Source of the DNA: Coemansia sp. RSA 922 | Lineage: Eukaryota > Kickxellomycota > Kickxellomycetes > Kickxellales > Kickxellaceae | Assembly (NCBI GenBank): GCA_027577415.1 | Contig: JANBQS010000778.1 | Location: forward strand, 1-12,162 | Direction of reading: 5' to 3' | DNA length: 12,162 nucleotides | Shown here: in pieces, positions 1 through 8,058 of the stretch | Numbering within the stretch: position 1 is the stretch's first letter | How the letters are laid out: the number at the start of each line of letters is the position of its first letter | Translations under genes and position numbers: made by a program | Notes under the pieces: model-generated | The model's database searches: none | Told to the model about the DNA's origin: nothing | Seen by the model: only the letters and a program-made list of their open reading frames with translations

Positions 1-831
1 TTTGTAGAGCAGCTGACGAGCCTCTTATCCGACTCCCTCACGCACCAGGAGGAGATCGACGGTCTGCGGACTGAGCTTGCTGCGGTCCGAAAGGACAACG
101 CGATAATGCGCGAGGAGATTAAACGGTTGCGCCTTCGCTTGGGCGCCACTGTTGTGCCGCCTGCATCTTCATCTGCGACTGCGGTCGCTGCTGCTAGTGT
201 AAGAGTTGGCCAGGCGACACCTGTGCCTACACGCCCCGTCCCGCAGCAGCAGCAGCAGCCGAAGAAGCCGCAGCAGCAGCCGCCTGTACCTTCACGGCCT
301 ATCCCTCAGCGGCAGCAGCAGCCGCTGCCTGTGCCCGTGCCCATTGCGCGGCCTATCCCTCAGCAGCAAGTTCAACCGCCCTCTGTTATCCAGCCTAAGG
401 TTCCCCACCAGCCTCAGCTGCCTGCCGCCGGTACCAAGGCTGTGCCTACTGTGGCGCCCACAGCTCCTGCAGCGCGCTTCAACCCACACAAGGATGTTGG
501 CCAGGCCGGCCCCAAAAAGGATGGCAACTGGGCCGCAAAGGATGGCCGGTCGGGCTTTATCGCCGTCAATACTGCTACTGTCCCCGCCGAGCACGCTGAG
601 CGCCTGGAGAGCTTGGTTGCCGAGACCCAGAGCCGCCGCGCCCTTGAGGCTCTGCTGAACGTTGGTGGTGGCACTCAACACCCAAGCCCCGTTGCCTCGC
701 CTCTATATCCTGCTCCCCATGTGCTGGCGATGTTTGAGATGGTGGCAGAGTATATCTTGTCGCAGATCGTTCTGGAAGCATCCTTCACCATGGCCTATGC
801 CAGTTCTCACTCTGTCAAAGTGTCCTGCTGA
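1..831 (+). CDS. bZIP transcription factor, C-terminal part (5' end outside window)
   Basis: The reading frame is open from base 1, so the start and the DNA-contacting basic region lie upstream of the window. Bases 13-141 encode a heptad coiled coil: a-positions L5, S12, I19, L26, N33, I40, L47 and d-positions L8, H15, L22, V29, M36, L43, numbered from the first codon. The Asn in an a-position is typical of bZIP zippers. A Pro/Gln-rich linker follows, with three RPxPQ units at bases 232, 295 and 349, consistent with an activation or low-complexity segment. Bases 478-585 encode a block beginning FNPHKDV and ending AVNTATVP that resembles a conserved stretch after the zipper in some fungal bZIP proteins (from memory, not searched). 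The expected role is sequence-specific DNA binding as a dimer in the nucleus; the target genes cannot be read from this. The gene ends TGA and converges on ELP6. Confidence 0.6.
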   Translation, partial: FVEQLTSLLSDSLTHQEEIDGLRTELAAVRKDNAIMREEIKRLRLRLGATVVPPASSSATAVAAASVRVGQATPVPTRPVPQQQQQPKKPQQQPPVPSRPIPQRQQQPLPVPVPIARPIPQQQVQPPSVIQPKVPHQPQLPAAGTKAVPTVAPTAPAARFNPHKDVGQAGPKKDGNWAAKDGRSGFIAVNTATVPAEHAERLESLVAETQSRRALEALLNVGGGTQHPSPVASPLYPAPHVLAMFEMVAEYILSQIVLEASFTMAYASSHSVKVSC

Positions 832-945
832 CAACCTCTGCAAGCTTCTTCTCTTTTTGCTATTCTATCACATTTGTCACATAATCACTTTTTTTTTCCC
901 TCATAGTCATCATTATCAGTATATTATCAATCCTCTTTTTTTCCT

Positions 946-1701
946 TTAAAGAACAATGCGGGATTGGCCAGGCGAAAAGAAAAGAACTGTGGCGTCTGAC
1001 ACCTTGTAGTGCAAAACCGTAGGCTTGAATGTTTTGCTTGCTGGTAGTTGGCAGTGCAAGTGTCCCGCGACTGCAGTGAGCTGGCCTGAGACGTCGCTGG
1101 ATGATCCTGATGCCAGTGCCTCAAAGCTCAGTACGTAATGCGATCTACGTACCACGGCATGAGCAAGGGGCTCGGTACATTCGTCGTCAACAAACATATT
1201 GACTACAAGTCTGGCGCCTGTTACGCCATGAGACTCTACGATTCTCTGACACGCCGTAAAGAACCACAACGCAGTATCCAAATCATGACCCTGATCCAAC
1301 AACGAGCACAATCCGTCTATAATGATAACGCTGGGCGGCTGATTCTCGAGCCACACGAAGAACTCTGACCATTCTTCCTTGGGACCCAGTGTGAAATGTG
1401 GGCGTGTGGCGGCTGGTAGACTAGATAAATCGAGCGGTAATAGTGCGTTGACGAATTGGATCTGGTGGTTGGTGAGGTTGACTCCCATTTTGCGTAGTAT
1501 GTGTACGTAGTGGCTGTACGTTTGTGTAAAGCTTATTAGCGTTACTGGTAGTTTGTTGTCAAATGCACTACTGATAAAATGTGGAATCAAAACACTGCCC
1601 TCTGCGCCTAATCCACCGACTATCAGTGTCGTCGTACCGGGTGATGGTGAGAGTCCTGTACTCCAGTTCAAACTGGACGATAGTGTCTTGTATGTCGCCA
1701 T
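946..1701 (-). CDS. ELP6: Elongator complex protein 6
   Basis: This 251-residue protein is close in size to yeast and animal Elp6. Elp4, Elp5 and Elp6 form a hexameric RecA-like ring, the accessory half of Elongator, which with Elp1-3 modifies U34 of tRNA anticodons (the cm5 pathway) in the cytoplasm. Visible hallmarks are a degenerate P-loop, GGLGAEGS at residues 29-36, lacking the catalytic Lys; a strand and helix with SFTQTYSHY at 57-65, matching the SFSHY region of animal ELP6; a Walker-B-like SVIIIDG at 124-130; and a C-terminal part with EALASGSSSDVSGQL at 194-208 and HYKVSDATVLFF at 231-242, both corresponding to conserved ELP6 segments. The ATG at 1701 gives the expected N-terminus. 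The gene has no intron. It converges with the bZIP gene and diverges from the first F-box-like gene. Confidence 0.9.
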   Translation of the reverse strand: MATYKTLSSSLNWSTGLSPSPGTTTLIVGGLGAEGSVLIPHFISSAFDNKLPVTLISFTQTYSHYVHILRKMGVNLTNHQIQFVNALLPLDLSSLPAATRPHFTLGPKEEWSEFFVWLENQPPSVIIIDGLCSLLDQGHDLDTALWFFTACQRIVESHGVTGARLVVNMFVDDECTEPLAHAVVRRSHYVLSFEALASGSSSDVSGQLTAVAGHLHCQLPASKTFKPTVLHYKVSDATVLFFSPGQSRIVL

Positions 1702-2231
1702 TAAAGAAAGAAAATAAGAGTATTAAATGTTGTTTTAGGGGGGTTTTTTTGGATTAGATATACCCAAGGGTTTTGTAATTTTGGTGCGATTTCTAAAGTT
1801 ATTGGGTACCACGTGAGTAGATCGTTGTTGGAATTTTTTTTGTGAAACATGTTACGCATGTCATTGTAGGGTTTTCTTTTTTGTGTGGATACTAACTACA
1901 CAAGTACTCTGACAATGTGTATTAACAAGGTTGAATGGTATCTCTTTATTTATTTTGCAAAGTAAACTGTGAAAAATGTTGCCTGGTCGCTATTTTATGG
2001 CTAAAAAGAGAGCTCTTGAACTGCATAAAAGAAATCGTCTCTTTTGAGAGCGCACAAAGGTCAGCCAAAAGAGCTTGTGCTTGCTGCTTGCTTAAAGAAA
2101 AAAAAGACAAAGCACTCTGGCTTTTTTTTTAACATAAGATGCGCCCACTTTTCTCTCTCTCTCATTTTCTCATTATTTTTTCTATTTCTCTGTCTCTTCA
2201 TCTTTATTATAGGCTTTATTTACTTCTTATC
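1702..2231. promoter_or_regulatory. divergent intergenic region between ELP6 and first F-box-like gene
   Basis: These 530 bases must carry promoters for ELP6 (leftward) and the first F-box-like gene (rightward). Visible items are a CACGTG E-box at 1810-1815, several T-homopolymers, a TATA-like CATAAAA near 2024-2030, and a CAAAGGTCAGCCAA motif at 2055-2068 that recurs upstream of the other two array genes. A long pyrimidine-rich leader (about 2144-2210) lies just before the start codon. I see no convincing protein gene or RNA gene here. Confidence 0.55.
2055..2068 (+). promoter_or_regulatory. shared upstream motif, copy before paralog 1
   Basis: CAAAGGTCAGCCAA, ending about 164 bases before the start codon. 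A closely similar CAAAG, 2-4 bases, GCCAA string occurs upstream of paralogs 2 and 3. It is a candidate transcription-factor site or a relic of promoter duplication. Confidence 0.35.
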
Positions 2232-3890
2232 ATGTCTAACCATGTATCGCCAGCCCAAAGACTTTCCTCTGATTCTGTACGCCTAGTTATTCAATACCTC
2301 ACTAAAGAGACAAGGCAGTCGTCTGGTTCTGTGACATGTAGCATGAGCTTAATACAGGGACTGCTGTCTGTAAGCTCCACGTGGAGACAGGCAACTCTTG
2401 AGTACATGTGGCGAGAGCTTCGCCTAGTTATAAACAAGGACAAAGATGTAGTCTATAATGGGCGACCTAAATGGTTTGACTACGACTGGGTGGCACAAAA
2501 GATAGAGCACCTTGTCATAGAACTCAGTATAAATGTCCCATGGGCCTACCTACTTAATGGCACCGCCTATGAACAACTGTCAGAATACATGAAAAACATG
2601 TCAACCTTGTCTCTTGTGCGCAAGCTTCGAATTAATATTTCTGACCAAGTGGGAAATCCGGATTACACAGTTGAAAGTTCTAGCAACAACGCTATAGAGT
2701 TTGCTCAGTTACTCCGATCATTGACTCCAGAAGTGACATCGGTAGAGGTAAAGTATGAGGAAACAACTTCCAGATTACTCAAGTTTGAAGAGAAAGCATT
2801 GGGTGAATTTCTTAAGTCAGTGTATGATAATGCTCAAAGTACAATGTTGGATACAACGGAGGCCAATTTTAAGCAAACTCATGTTATGGACTGTATCTCT
2901 CAACTGTCGTCTTTGAAATTGTGTTGCACAGACAGATTAGATATATACATGGGTCTAGTTCGCAAGTGTGCTGATACGCTTATACAGCTAGAGATTAAGA
3001 CAGGCTACCCTAAAGCACTGTTTTATGATACTGATAGCAACGTAGTTGTTTACCCAAATTTGATAGATCTGGAGTTGTGCACACATCATCCCATCCTTCC
3101 CGATTACAAAGTATTAATAGAGAACATTGTGCCATTCCCTAGCTTGAAGAAGCTAGTGATTCCAAATGGGTACCCATTTAGCGATGATGTGCTCTTCCGA
3201 GGCAATAGCGACACCCTAGAGCAGCTGCTATTAACCATTATGGGAGACGACTTAACGATGCTAAATATGTATCGGGTATTTGGAAGAAAGTACAAGGTCT
3301 TGCGCATGGTGAGTATTAATGAGACACTTCCTTATCGGGATTTCACTCGTGTACCAGAAACCGAGACAAACAAATTGTTTGGGGATCTGTTATACACTTC
3401 TCGCATATTGAGTATTGGCACCGAGATATTGGCTGCTAGGTTAATATCAGCAGCACAAGTGGGACATGGCTTTAAGTACATTCAAAAGCTTGATGCGCCT
3501 TGGGTCAAGCTATCTCTATTTAACATTCTGAGCTTAGTGAAGGCACTTCCGTCCCTCTTAAAGCTTACATGTGGCATAAATGGACTTGGCTCAGAACTCG
3601 ACCACATTTCTGCAGAAGAATTGCCAGCACATGTTAGCTCTACATATGTCAATTTAGGAAAGAGTTTGTGGAGCTGGTACATACCTTCTTACAGTATTCA
3701 TCGCTATAGAGAAGTAATCAAATGCGTTCTGCTTCTAGCACTTACATGCCCAAAGCTACGTCGAGTAACATTGAAGGAAAGCGATGTCTCCTCTTTTATA
3801 TCTGGAATCGCTGAAGTCCTTGAAAGTGAACCCTATAGCAAATCTGTTCCACTGCTTAGTCACCTTCTTGACGGTATTTATTGTTTGTGA
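2232..3890 (+). CDS. F-box-like protein, tandem paralog 1
   Basis: A 552-residue protein. I place the start at 2232, not at the in-frame ATG at 2139, because MSNHVSPAQ aligns with the starts of the two downstream paralogs; the longer form only adds a hydrophobic translation of the pyrimidine-rich leader. Residues 11-64 fit a divergent F-box: an amphipathic helix (SSDSVRLVIQYL), a spacer longer than usual, then LLSVSSTWRQATLEYMW. The rest carries Leu-rich strand-helix segments suggestive of degenerate leucine-rich repeats, such as YPNLIDLEL at 274-282 and FPSLKKLVI at 302-310. Family motifs are DDVLFRGN at 318-325, SAEELPAHVSSTY at 460-472 and LLLALTCPKLRRV at 500-512. If it is a true F-box protein it would bind Skp1 and recruit substrates to an SCF ubiquitin ligase; this is inference. 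It is the most divergent of the three copies. Confidence 0.75.
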   Translation: MSNHVSPAQRLSSDSVRLVIQYLTKETRQSSGSVTCSMSLIQGLLSVSSTWRQATLEYMWRELRLVINKDKDVVYNGRPKWFDYDWVAQKIEHLVIELSINVPWAYLLNGTAYEQLSEYMKNMSTLSLVRKLRINISDQVGNPDYTVESSSNNAIEFAQLLRSLTPEVTSVEVKYEETTSRLLKFEEKALGEFLKSVYDNAQSTMLDTTEANFKQTHVMDCISQLSSLKLCCTDRLDIYMGLVRKCADTLIQLEIKTGYPKALFYDTDSNVVVYPNLIDLELCTHHPILPDYKVLIENIVPFPSLKKLVIPNGYPFSDDVLFRGNSDTLEQLLLTIMGDDLTMLNMYRVFGRKYKVLRMVSINETLPYRDFTRVPETETNKLFGDLLYTSRILSIGTEILAARLISAAQVGHGFKYIQKLDAPWVKLSLFNILSLVKALPSLLKLTCGINGLGSELDHISAEELPAHVSSTYVNLGKSLWSWYIPSYSIHRYREVIKCVLLLALTCPKLRRVTLKESDVSSFISGIAEVLESEPYSKSVPLLSHLLDGIYCL

Positions 3891-4031
3891 GACTCCTATA
3901 CTTTATGGCAACTACTATTACTGCATTTTTATTTACTTTTTACTGACAGTACATTTGTCCAATACATGCTATAGAAAAATACAATTGCTCTACACTTGGT
4001 AGTATTTGTAGTCCACTAGTAGGTACCGTCA

Positions 4032-4059
4032 TCGCATTGGCAAGCATTGTCTTTGTCTC
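4032..4059 (+). repeat. duplicated promoter block, copy 1
   Basis: This 28-base block is 25/28 identical by eye to 6171-6198, including an exact 20-base core at 4040-4059. It lies about 244 bases before the start of paralog 2. Its position relative to the gene shows that the duplication unit of paralogs 2 and 3 included the upstream region. Confidence 0.7.
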
Positions 4060-4089
4060 CTTTGTAGAGTGATGTTCAAAGACCCAACT

Positions 4090-4102
4090 CAAAGACCGCC
4101 AA
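4090..4102 (+). promoter_or_regulatory. shared upstream motif, first copy before paralog 2
   Basis: CAAAGACCGCCAA; a second version, CAAAGAGGCCAA, follows at 4154-4165. Both match the motif seen before paralogs 1 and 3. Confidence 0.35.
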
Positions 4103-4153
4103 AAACTGGACACCCTCGTCATTGCCTCCTTTGCTCAACCAAAGTCTCATCGC

Positions 4154-4165
4154 CAAAGAGGCCAA
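4154..4165 (+). promoter_or_regulatory. shared upstream motif, second copy before paralog 2
   Basis: CAAAGAGGCCAA, ending about 138 bases before the start codon, nearly the same spacing as the paralog 3 copy (140 bases). Confidence 0.35.
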
Positions 4166-4302
4166 ATAATTGTGCAGCTTTGGGTGAAGGAGCTTTGAGT
4201 AATTTTCCTTCCACCTTTTTTCCTCCATTTACGTCAATCTTTTATTTCTTTACCAAGCTATCCACTTGTTGGTATTTTTTTGACCAGTAATCATTAGCCA
4301 CC

Positions 4303-5982
4303 ATGCACAACCATTTGTCGCCTGCTCAAGCTCTTCCCGTTGATGTTCTACGTTTAATTCTAAAGTGGGTAGTAAAAGAACGGAGGTCGCCGTTTTTTGG
4401 ATATGACAGCCAAGTGGAATGTCTAAAGGAGTTGTTGGCTGTAAGCTCAACTTGGCGACAAGTGGCCCTTGAGTTTCTATGGCATAAACTCAGCCTTACC
4501 ATTGATGCCACGCCTGATAATGTGCGTCTCCATAGTCCAAAGTGGCTAAAAGCTAATATGCTGCCATATAATGCGTCAAATTTGACAAAGGAGATCTGTG
4601 TAAGCGTCTCCCTGCCTGATATTGTTAGCGGAGTTGCTCATAAACTTTTATTCAACTATATTGGAGACACAAAACGTTTTCTATTAGCTTACAAGCTTAC
4701 TGTCCTGATAAGCGACTATAAGAGCCTGAACATTGATGCTACAGACGTTGCCATTACCAATGCTCTAGAGTTTGCTGAGCTACTAAAGTCGATGGCACCA
4801 TCAGCTTTGACAAGAGAGATAGCGTGTTACGAAGGTCTGTCACAATCAATAAATCCCAATGACAACCTTGGCAGCGGCGTGGATGAAGAAGTACTAATCA
4901 TGTTCGCAAATATGCTTTATGGTAACTCGAGGCGAGCAAATTTTGACATATCTGCAGTAGGTGTTGATAAACTATCGACTATCGACTATATTCCGCTGCT
5001 TAATTCCCTAAAGTTAAATTGCGAGAAATCACCCGGTGTTGGTACAAGTCTGGTACACAAGTCTGCCAATATGCTTCAACACTTAAACGTTGGTATACAT
5101 GATGCCAATATGCTAGTGTATGATACAGATGGTGAAGCTGTTCTATACCCAAATTTGCGGCATCTTTGCATATACGGATGTTTCCGTAGTAGTTCTGGTG
5201 CAAAGGAAATGACAACTAAAAACTCACCATTTCCCATGTTAAGAACTTTGACATTGAACACATCTTATCCATTTTATGATGATGTGCTATTCCGAGGCAA
5301 CACTACGACCCTTGAGTATCTGAATTTCAGTTTGGATTATGATACTATTATTATGCTTAATCAAAACCGAGTATTTGAAAGCAAAAACAAGGTCTTGCAG
5401 CATGTAGCTGTCCATAGAGCTGAGAATAGCAACGACCTCTCTCTTGTCTCCAATGCTATTATGAATAAATTTCTTAATAGTTTGGTGGGTAGCGCTAAAA
5501 GATTGACGGTGTCAGCGTCCGAAATATCCAGGGCCTGTATAACAGCGGCGCAACATGGCCAAGTGTTTCAGAACATTAAAGTGATTGTCATAAATTCGGG
5601 CTACCTATCATTATTGGATGTGTTAAGCCTACTGAAAGTATTGCCCGCTCTTTTATATTTTAAAGGTGGAATTAGTAGCTTGGGGCCAGAACTGGAGAAT
5701 ATCTCTGCCGAAGAACTACCCGATTATGTGGCCTCCACCTATTGTGGCGTAGGACGGAATTTGCAGGTTTGGAGAATGATATACTCCAAAAGGCGGGGTG
5801 TTGCCCAAGCTATAGATAACTTATTGCTTCTAGCACTTGCATGTCCTAAGCTCCGTCGGATAGAAACCGTGCCGAATATTTTGACAGATTGTCATACCAG
5901 AGTTGCTGAAGCGCTCTCCAGTGGTCATTATAGCAAGTATGAATATCAGCTCTGCAGAGTGATAAATGCTTTTTGTGCGTAA
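4303..5982 (+). CDS. F-box-like protein, tandem paralog 2
   Basis: A 559-residue protein starting MHNHLSPAQ in a strong GCCACCATG context. The F-box-like helix pair is clearest in this copy: LPVDVLRLILKWV at 11-23 and LLAVSSTWRQVALEFLW at 44-60, with the hallmark Leu-Pro, the VSxxWR core and the terminal LW. Leu-rich segments follow, such as LLNSLKLNC at 232-240, YPNLRHLCIYG at 282-292 and FPMLRTLTL at 310-318, like irregular leucine-rich repeats. Family motifs are DDVLFRGN at 326-333, LGPELENISAEELPDYVAST from 460, and LLLLALACPKLRRIE at 507-521. By eye it is far closer to paralog 3 than to paralog 1. The likely role is a substrate adaptor for a Skp1-Cullin ligase; the substrate is unknown. 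There are no signal peptide, membrane segments or intron. Confidence 0.78.
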   Translation: MHNHLSPAQALPVDVLRLILKWVVKERRSPFFGYDSQVECLKELLAVSSTWRQVALEFLWHKLSLTIDATPDNVRLHSPKWLKANMLPYNASNLTKEICVSVSLPDIVSGVAHKLLFNYIGDTKRFLLAYKLTVLISDYKSLNIDATDVAITNALEFAELLKSMAPSALTREIACYEGLSQSINPNDNLGSGVDEEVLIMFANMLYGNSRRANFDISAVGVDKLSTIDYIPLLNSLKLNCEKSPGVGTSLVHKSANMLQHLNVGIHDANMLVYDTDGEAVLYPNLRHLCIYGCFRSSSGAKEMTTKNSPFPMLRTLTLNTSYPFYDDVLFRGNTTTLEYLNFSLDYDTIIMLNQNRVFESKNKVLQHVAVHRAENSNDLSLVSNAIMNKFLNSLVGSAKRLTVSASEISRACITAAQHGQVFQNIKVIVINSGYLSLLDVLSLLKVLPALLYFKGGISSLGPELENISAEELPDYVASTYCGVGRNLQVWRMIYSKRRGVAQAIDNLLLLALACPKLRRIETVPNILTDCHTRVAEALSSGHYSKYEYQLCRVINAFCA

Positions 5983-6115
5983 GGCAACGTTCAAGCTTTC
6001 TGGATATGACAACTTACACTGCTCTTCGAGTTCAGAAATTGGCATATTTTGTAAATAAGGCTAGTTGGGCGACATCCTACATTATAGAACTACTTTTGAA
6101 TATACACTTTCCTTC

Positions 6116-6121
6116 AATAAA
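6116..6121 (+). terminator. probable polyadenylation signal of paralog 2
   Basis: AATAAA, 134 bases after the stop codon and before the promoter block of the next gene. Confidence 0.4.
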
Positions 6122-6170
6122 CTATTGTAATTGGTCTTTAGCACCGAATAATCATGAACAGTGGCTATTC

Positions 6171-6198
6171 TGCCATTAGCAAGCATTGTCTTTGTCTC
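6171..6198 (+). repeat. duplicated promoter block, copy 2
   Basis: Partner of 4032-4059 (25/28 by eye, exact over 6179-6198). It ends about 190 bases before the start codon, against 244 in the other copy, so about 54 bases of net indel have accumulated between block and gene. Confidence 0.7.
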
Positions 6199-6235
6199 TT
6201 GTCTCTTTTTCTCAGCTTTGACCAAAGTATTCTTT

Positions 6236-6248
6236 CAAAGGCGGCCAA
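6236..6248 (+). promoter_or_regulatory. shared upstream motif, copy before paralog 3
   Basis: CAAAGGCGGCCAA, ending 140 bases before the start codon; same motif as upstream of the other two array genes. Confidence 0.35.
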
Positions 6249-6387
6249 GGAAAATGGACAGAATGGAGAGAAAAGGCTTTGGGGATTCCCTCCTTTCTCT
6301 CTTTTGGTTTACTCTTTTTTGCCCATTTACCTTTTTTAGCAAGCTCTACAACTGTTTGCCTATTTCGACAAGTTAGCACTAGCCATT

Positions 6388-8058
6388 ATGTCCAACAACC
6401 TGTCTCCCGTTCAAACTCTTTCTGTCGATGTTCTACGTTCTATTTTAAAGTGGATAATACTAGAGAAAAGATCGCCATTACATGGGTATAGTTGCCAATT
6501 AGACAACTTAAAAGAATTGTTGACCGTAAGCTCAACTTGGCGACAGGCAGCACTTGGATTTCTGTGGAGAAAGCTTAATATTAATATTAAACCAAATGAA
6601 GTGCAACTAGACCGTCCAATGTGGCTTGCTAAAAATACGCTGCCGGATGATGCCATAAACCTGACTAGGGAGATTTATATAAAAGTTCCCATGTCTGATA
6701 TTGTTAGCGGAATTGCTCGCACACTACTTTTCAACTTTATTGGACATACCAAATGCTTTCCTTTAGCCAACAAGCTTACAATTGAGATGACAGCCTATGA
6801 CAACCAGCGATTTGTCTCCATTGATATTACCATAGCCAATGCTCTAGAGTTTGATAAACTACTCAAATCAATCGCTCCAGCTGCAACGACAATAGAAGTA
6901 GTATTTTTCTGCAGCAAACCACAGACATCAAATGACAACGACAATCCTACCAGACAACTAGATGAAGAGATATTTATGATATTTGCAAATGTGCTTCAAG
7001 CCAGCGCAAAACGCGCAAGTCTTGACTTGCTAGCAGCCAATTTTAAGGACTTATCGACTATGGACTACTCTCCGCTTCTTTCCTCGCTTAGACTCAATTG
7101 TGAGAGGTGGCAAGACGTGGGTGCAAACTTGGTGTGCAAGTCCGCTAGTACACTTCAATGCTTAGACATTGGTTTACATGACGCCAGCATGTTAGTTTAC
7201 GATGTAAATGGTGAGGCTATTAAGTACCCAAATTTGCAGTATCTGTACTTGCATGCACTTGTTCGCAGCTACTCTGGTTTAAAGGTGATATCCTCTAATG
7301 CCACACCATTTCCCCGATTAAGGGGCGTAATACTGTATTCGTCATACCCATTTCATGATGATGTGTTATTCCGAGGTAACAGTGCAACGTTGGAGTATCT
7401 CGATTTCCGTATAAACAGGTATGTGGTAACTATGTTTAATAGATGCAAGACATTTGAGAACAGATGTAAAGTATTGCGGCATGTACTTGTTGGTGAGGAC
7501 AACAACAGTACGAATCTCTCTCTTATCTCAGAGGCTGATATGTGCACATTTATGAGAAACCTAGCAGGAGCTGTTACAAGGTTGAGAGTATCATCATTGA
7601 AAATATCCGAGGCTTGCATAGCAGCGGCACATTATGGACAAGGGTTCAATAGTATCAAAGTGCTTGAATTACGTGCTGACAGTCAATCACTATGTGCTTT
7701 ATTGGGCCTGTTGAGGGTACTTCCAGCCCTAGAAACTATTAGAAGCGGGATTAATGGTTTGGGGCCCGAGCTTGAAAATATATCTGCTGATGGACTTCCG
7801 GATTACGTTGCTTCTACATATCATGAAGCAGGAAAGAACTTACAAGTTTGGAGTATGACCTCCTTTGATAGACAATATACTGTCCAAGTCATGGACTACA
7901 TCTTGCTTCTTGCGCTTGCAAGTCCAAAGCTCCGCCGGATAGAAATCATGCCAAACACTGTTCAAAACTATTATGCCAAAATCTATACAGCGTTGGCGAG
8001 TGGTCCATATAGAAAACATGCCAAGGAACTCAAGAGGCTTCTTAATGCTGCTTACTAG
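6388..8058 (+). CDS. F-box-like protein, tandem paralog 3
   Basis: A 556-residue protein starting MSNNLSPVQ. The F-box-like segment comprises LSVDVLRSILKWI at 11-23 and LLTVSSTWRQAALGFLW at 44-60; the usual Leu-Pro is Leu-Ser here. Leu-rich segments follow: LLSSLRLNC at 230-238, YPNLQYLYL at 280-288 and FPRLRGVIL at 308-316. Family motifs are DDVLFRGN at 324-331, LGPELENISADGLPDYVAST from 458, and ILLLALASPKLRRIE at 505-519. It shares roughly half its residues with paralog 2, estimated by eye along the whole length. The reading frame is intact, so recent pseudogenization is unlikely. The inferred role is a Skp1-binding substrate adaptor. It converges on the small secreted-peptide gene with 217 bases between the stop codons. 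Confidence 0.78.
   Translation: MSNNLSPVQTLSVDVLRSILKWIILEKRSPLHGYSCQLDNLKELLTVSSTWRQAALGFLWRKLNINIKPNEVQLDRPMWLAKNTLPDDAINLTREIYIKVPMSDIVSGIARTLLFNFIGHTKCFPLANKLTIEMTAYDNQRFVSIDITIANALEFDKLLKSIAPAATTIEVVFFCSKPQTSNDNDNPTRQLDEEIFMIFANVLQASAKRASLDLLAANFKDLSTMDYSPLLSSLRLNCERWQDVGANLVCKSASTLQCLDIGLHDASMLVYDVNGEAIKYPNLQYLYLHALVRSYSGLKVISSNATPFPRLRGVILYSSYPFHDDVLFRGNSATLEYLDFRINRYVVTMFNRCKTFENRCKVLRHVLVGEDNNSTNLSLISEADMCTFMRNLAGAVTRLRVSSLKISEACIAAAHYGQGFNSIKVLELRADSQSLCALLGLLRVLPALETIRSGINGLGPELENISADGLPDYVASTYHEAGKNLQVWSMTSFDRQYTVQVMDYILLLALASPKLRRIEIMPNTVQNYYAKIYTALASGPYRKHAKELKRLLNAAY

Larger units (their letters stand above)
3891..4302. promoter_or_regulatory. intergenic region and promoter of F-box-like paralog 2
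   Basis: These 412 bases hold the 3' flank of paralog 1 (no AATAAA seen) and the promoter of paralog 2. Bases 4032-4059 match 6171-6198 upstream of paralog 3 at 25 of 28 positions by eye. Two CAAAG..GCCAA motifs lie at 4090-4102 and 4154-4165. A T/C-rich leader precedes the gene, and the start codon sits in GCCACCATG, a near-ideal initiation context. No separate gene is visible. Confidence 0.55.
5983..6387. promoter_or_regulatory. intergenic region and promoter of F-box-like paralog 3
   Basis: These 405 bases hold the 3' flank of paralog 2, with AATAAA at 6116-6121, then the second copy of the duplicated promoter block (6171-6198), a CAAAGGCGGCCAA motif (6236-6248) and a T/C-rich leader before the start codon. 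Short open frames here are low-complexity and unsupported. Confidence 0.55.

Noticed and set aside
292..681. Antisense open frame of 129 codons inside the bZIP gene
   Set aside because: It is a GC-rich shadow frame opposite a Pro/Gln-rich region, with no recognisable features.
1935..2132. 65-codon open frame upstream of the F-box array
   Set aside because: It overlaps the presumed promoter, has no recognisable features and lacks any counterpart upstream of the other paralogs.
2139..2231. In-frame upstream ATG extending F-box-like paralog 1 by 31 hydrophobic residues that look like a membrane anchor
   Set aside because: The two paralogs start at the equivalent of residue 32, and the extension is just the translation of a pyrimidine-rich leader typical of fungal 5' UTRs.
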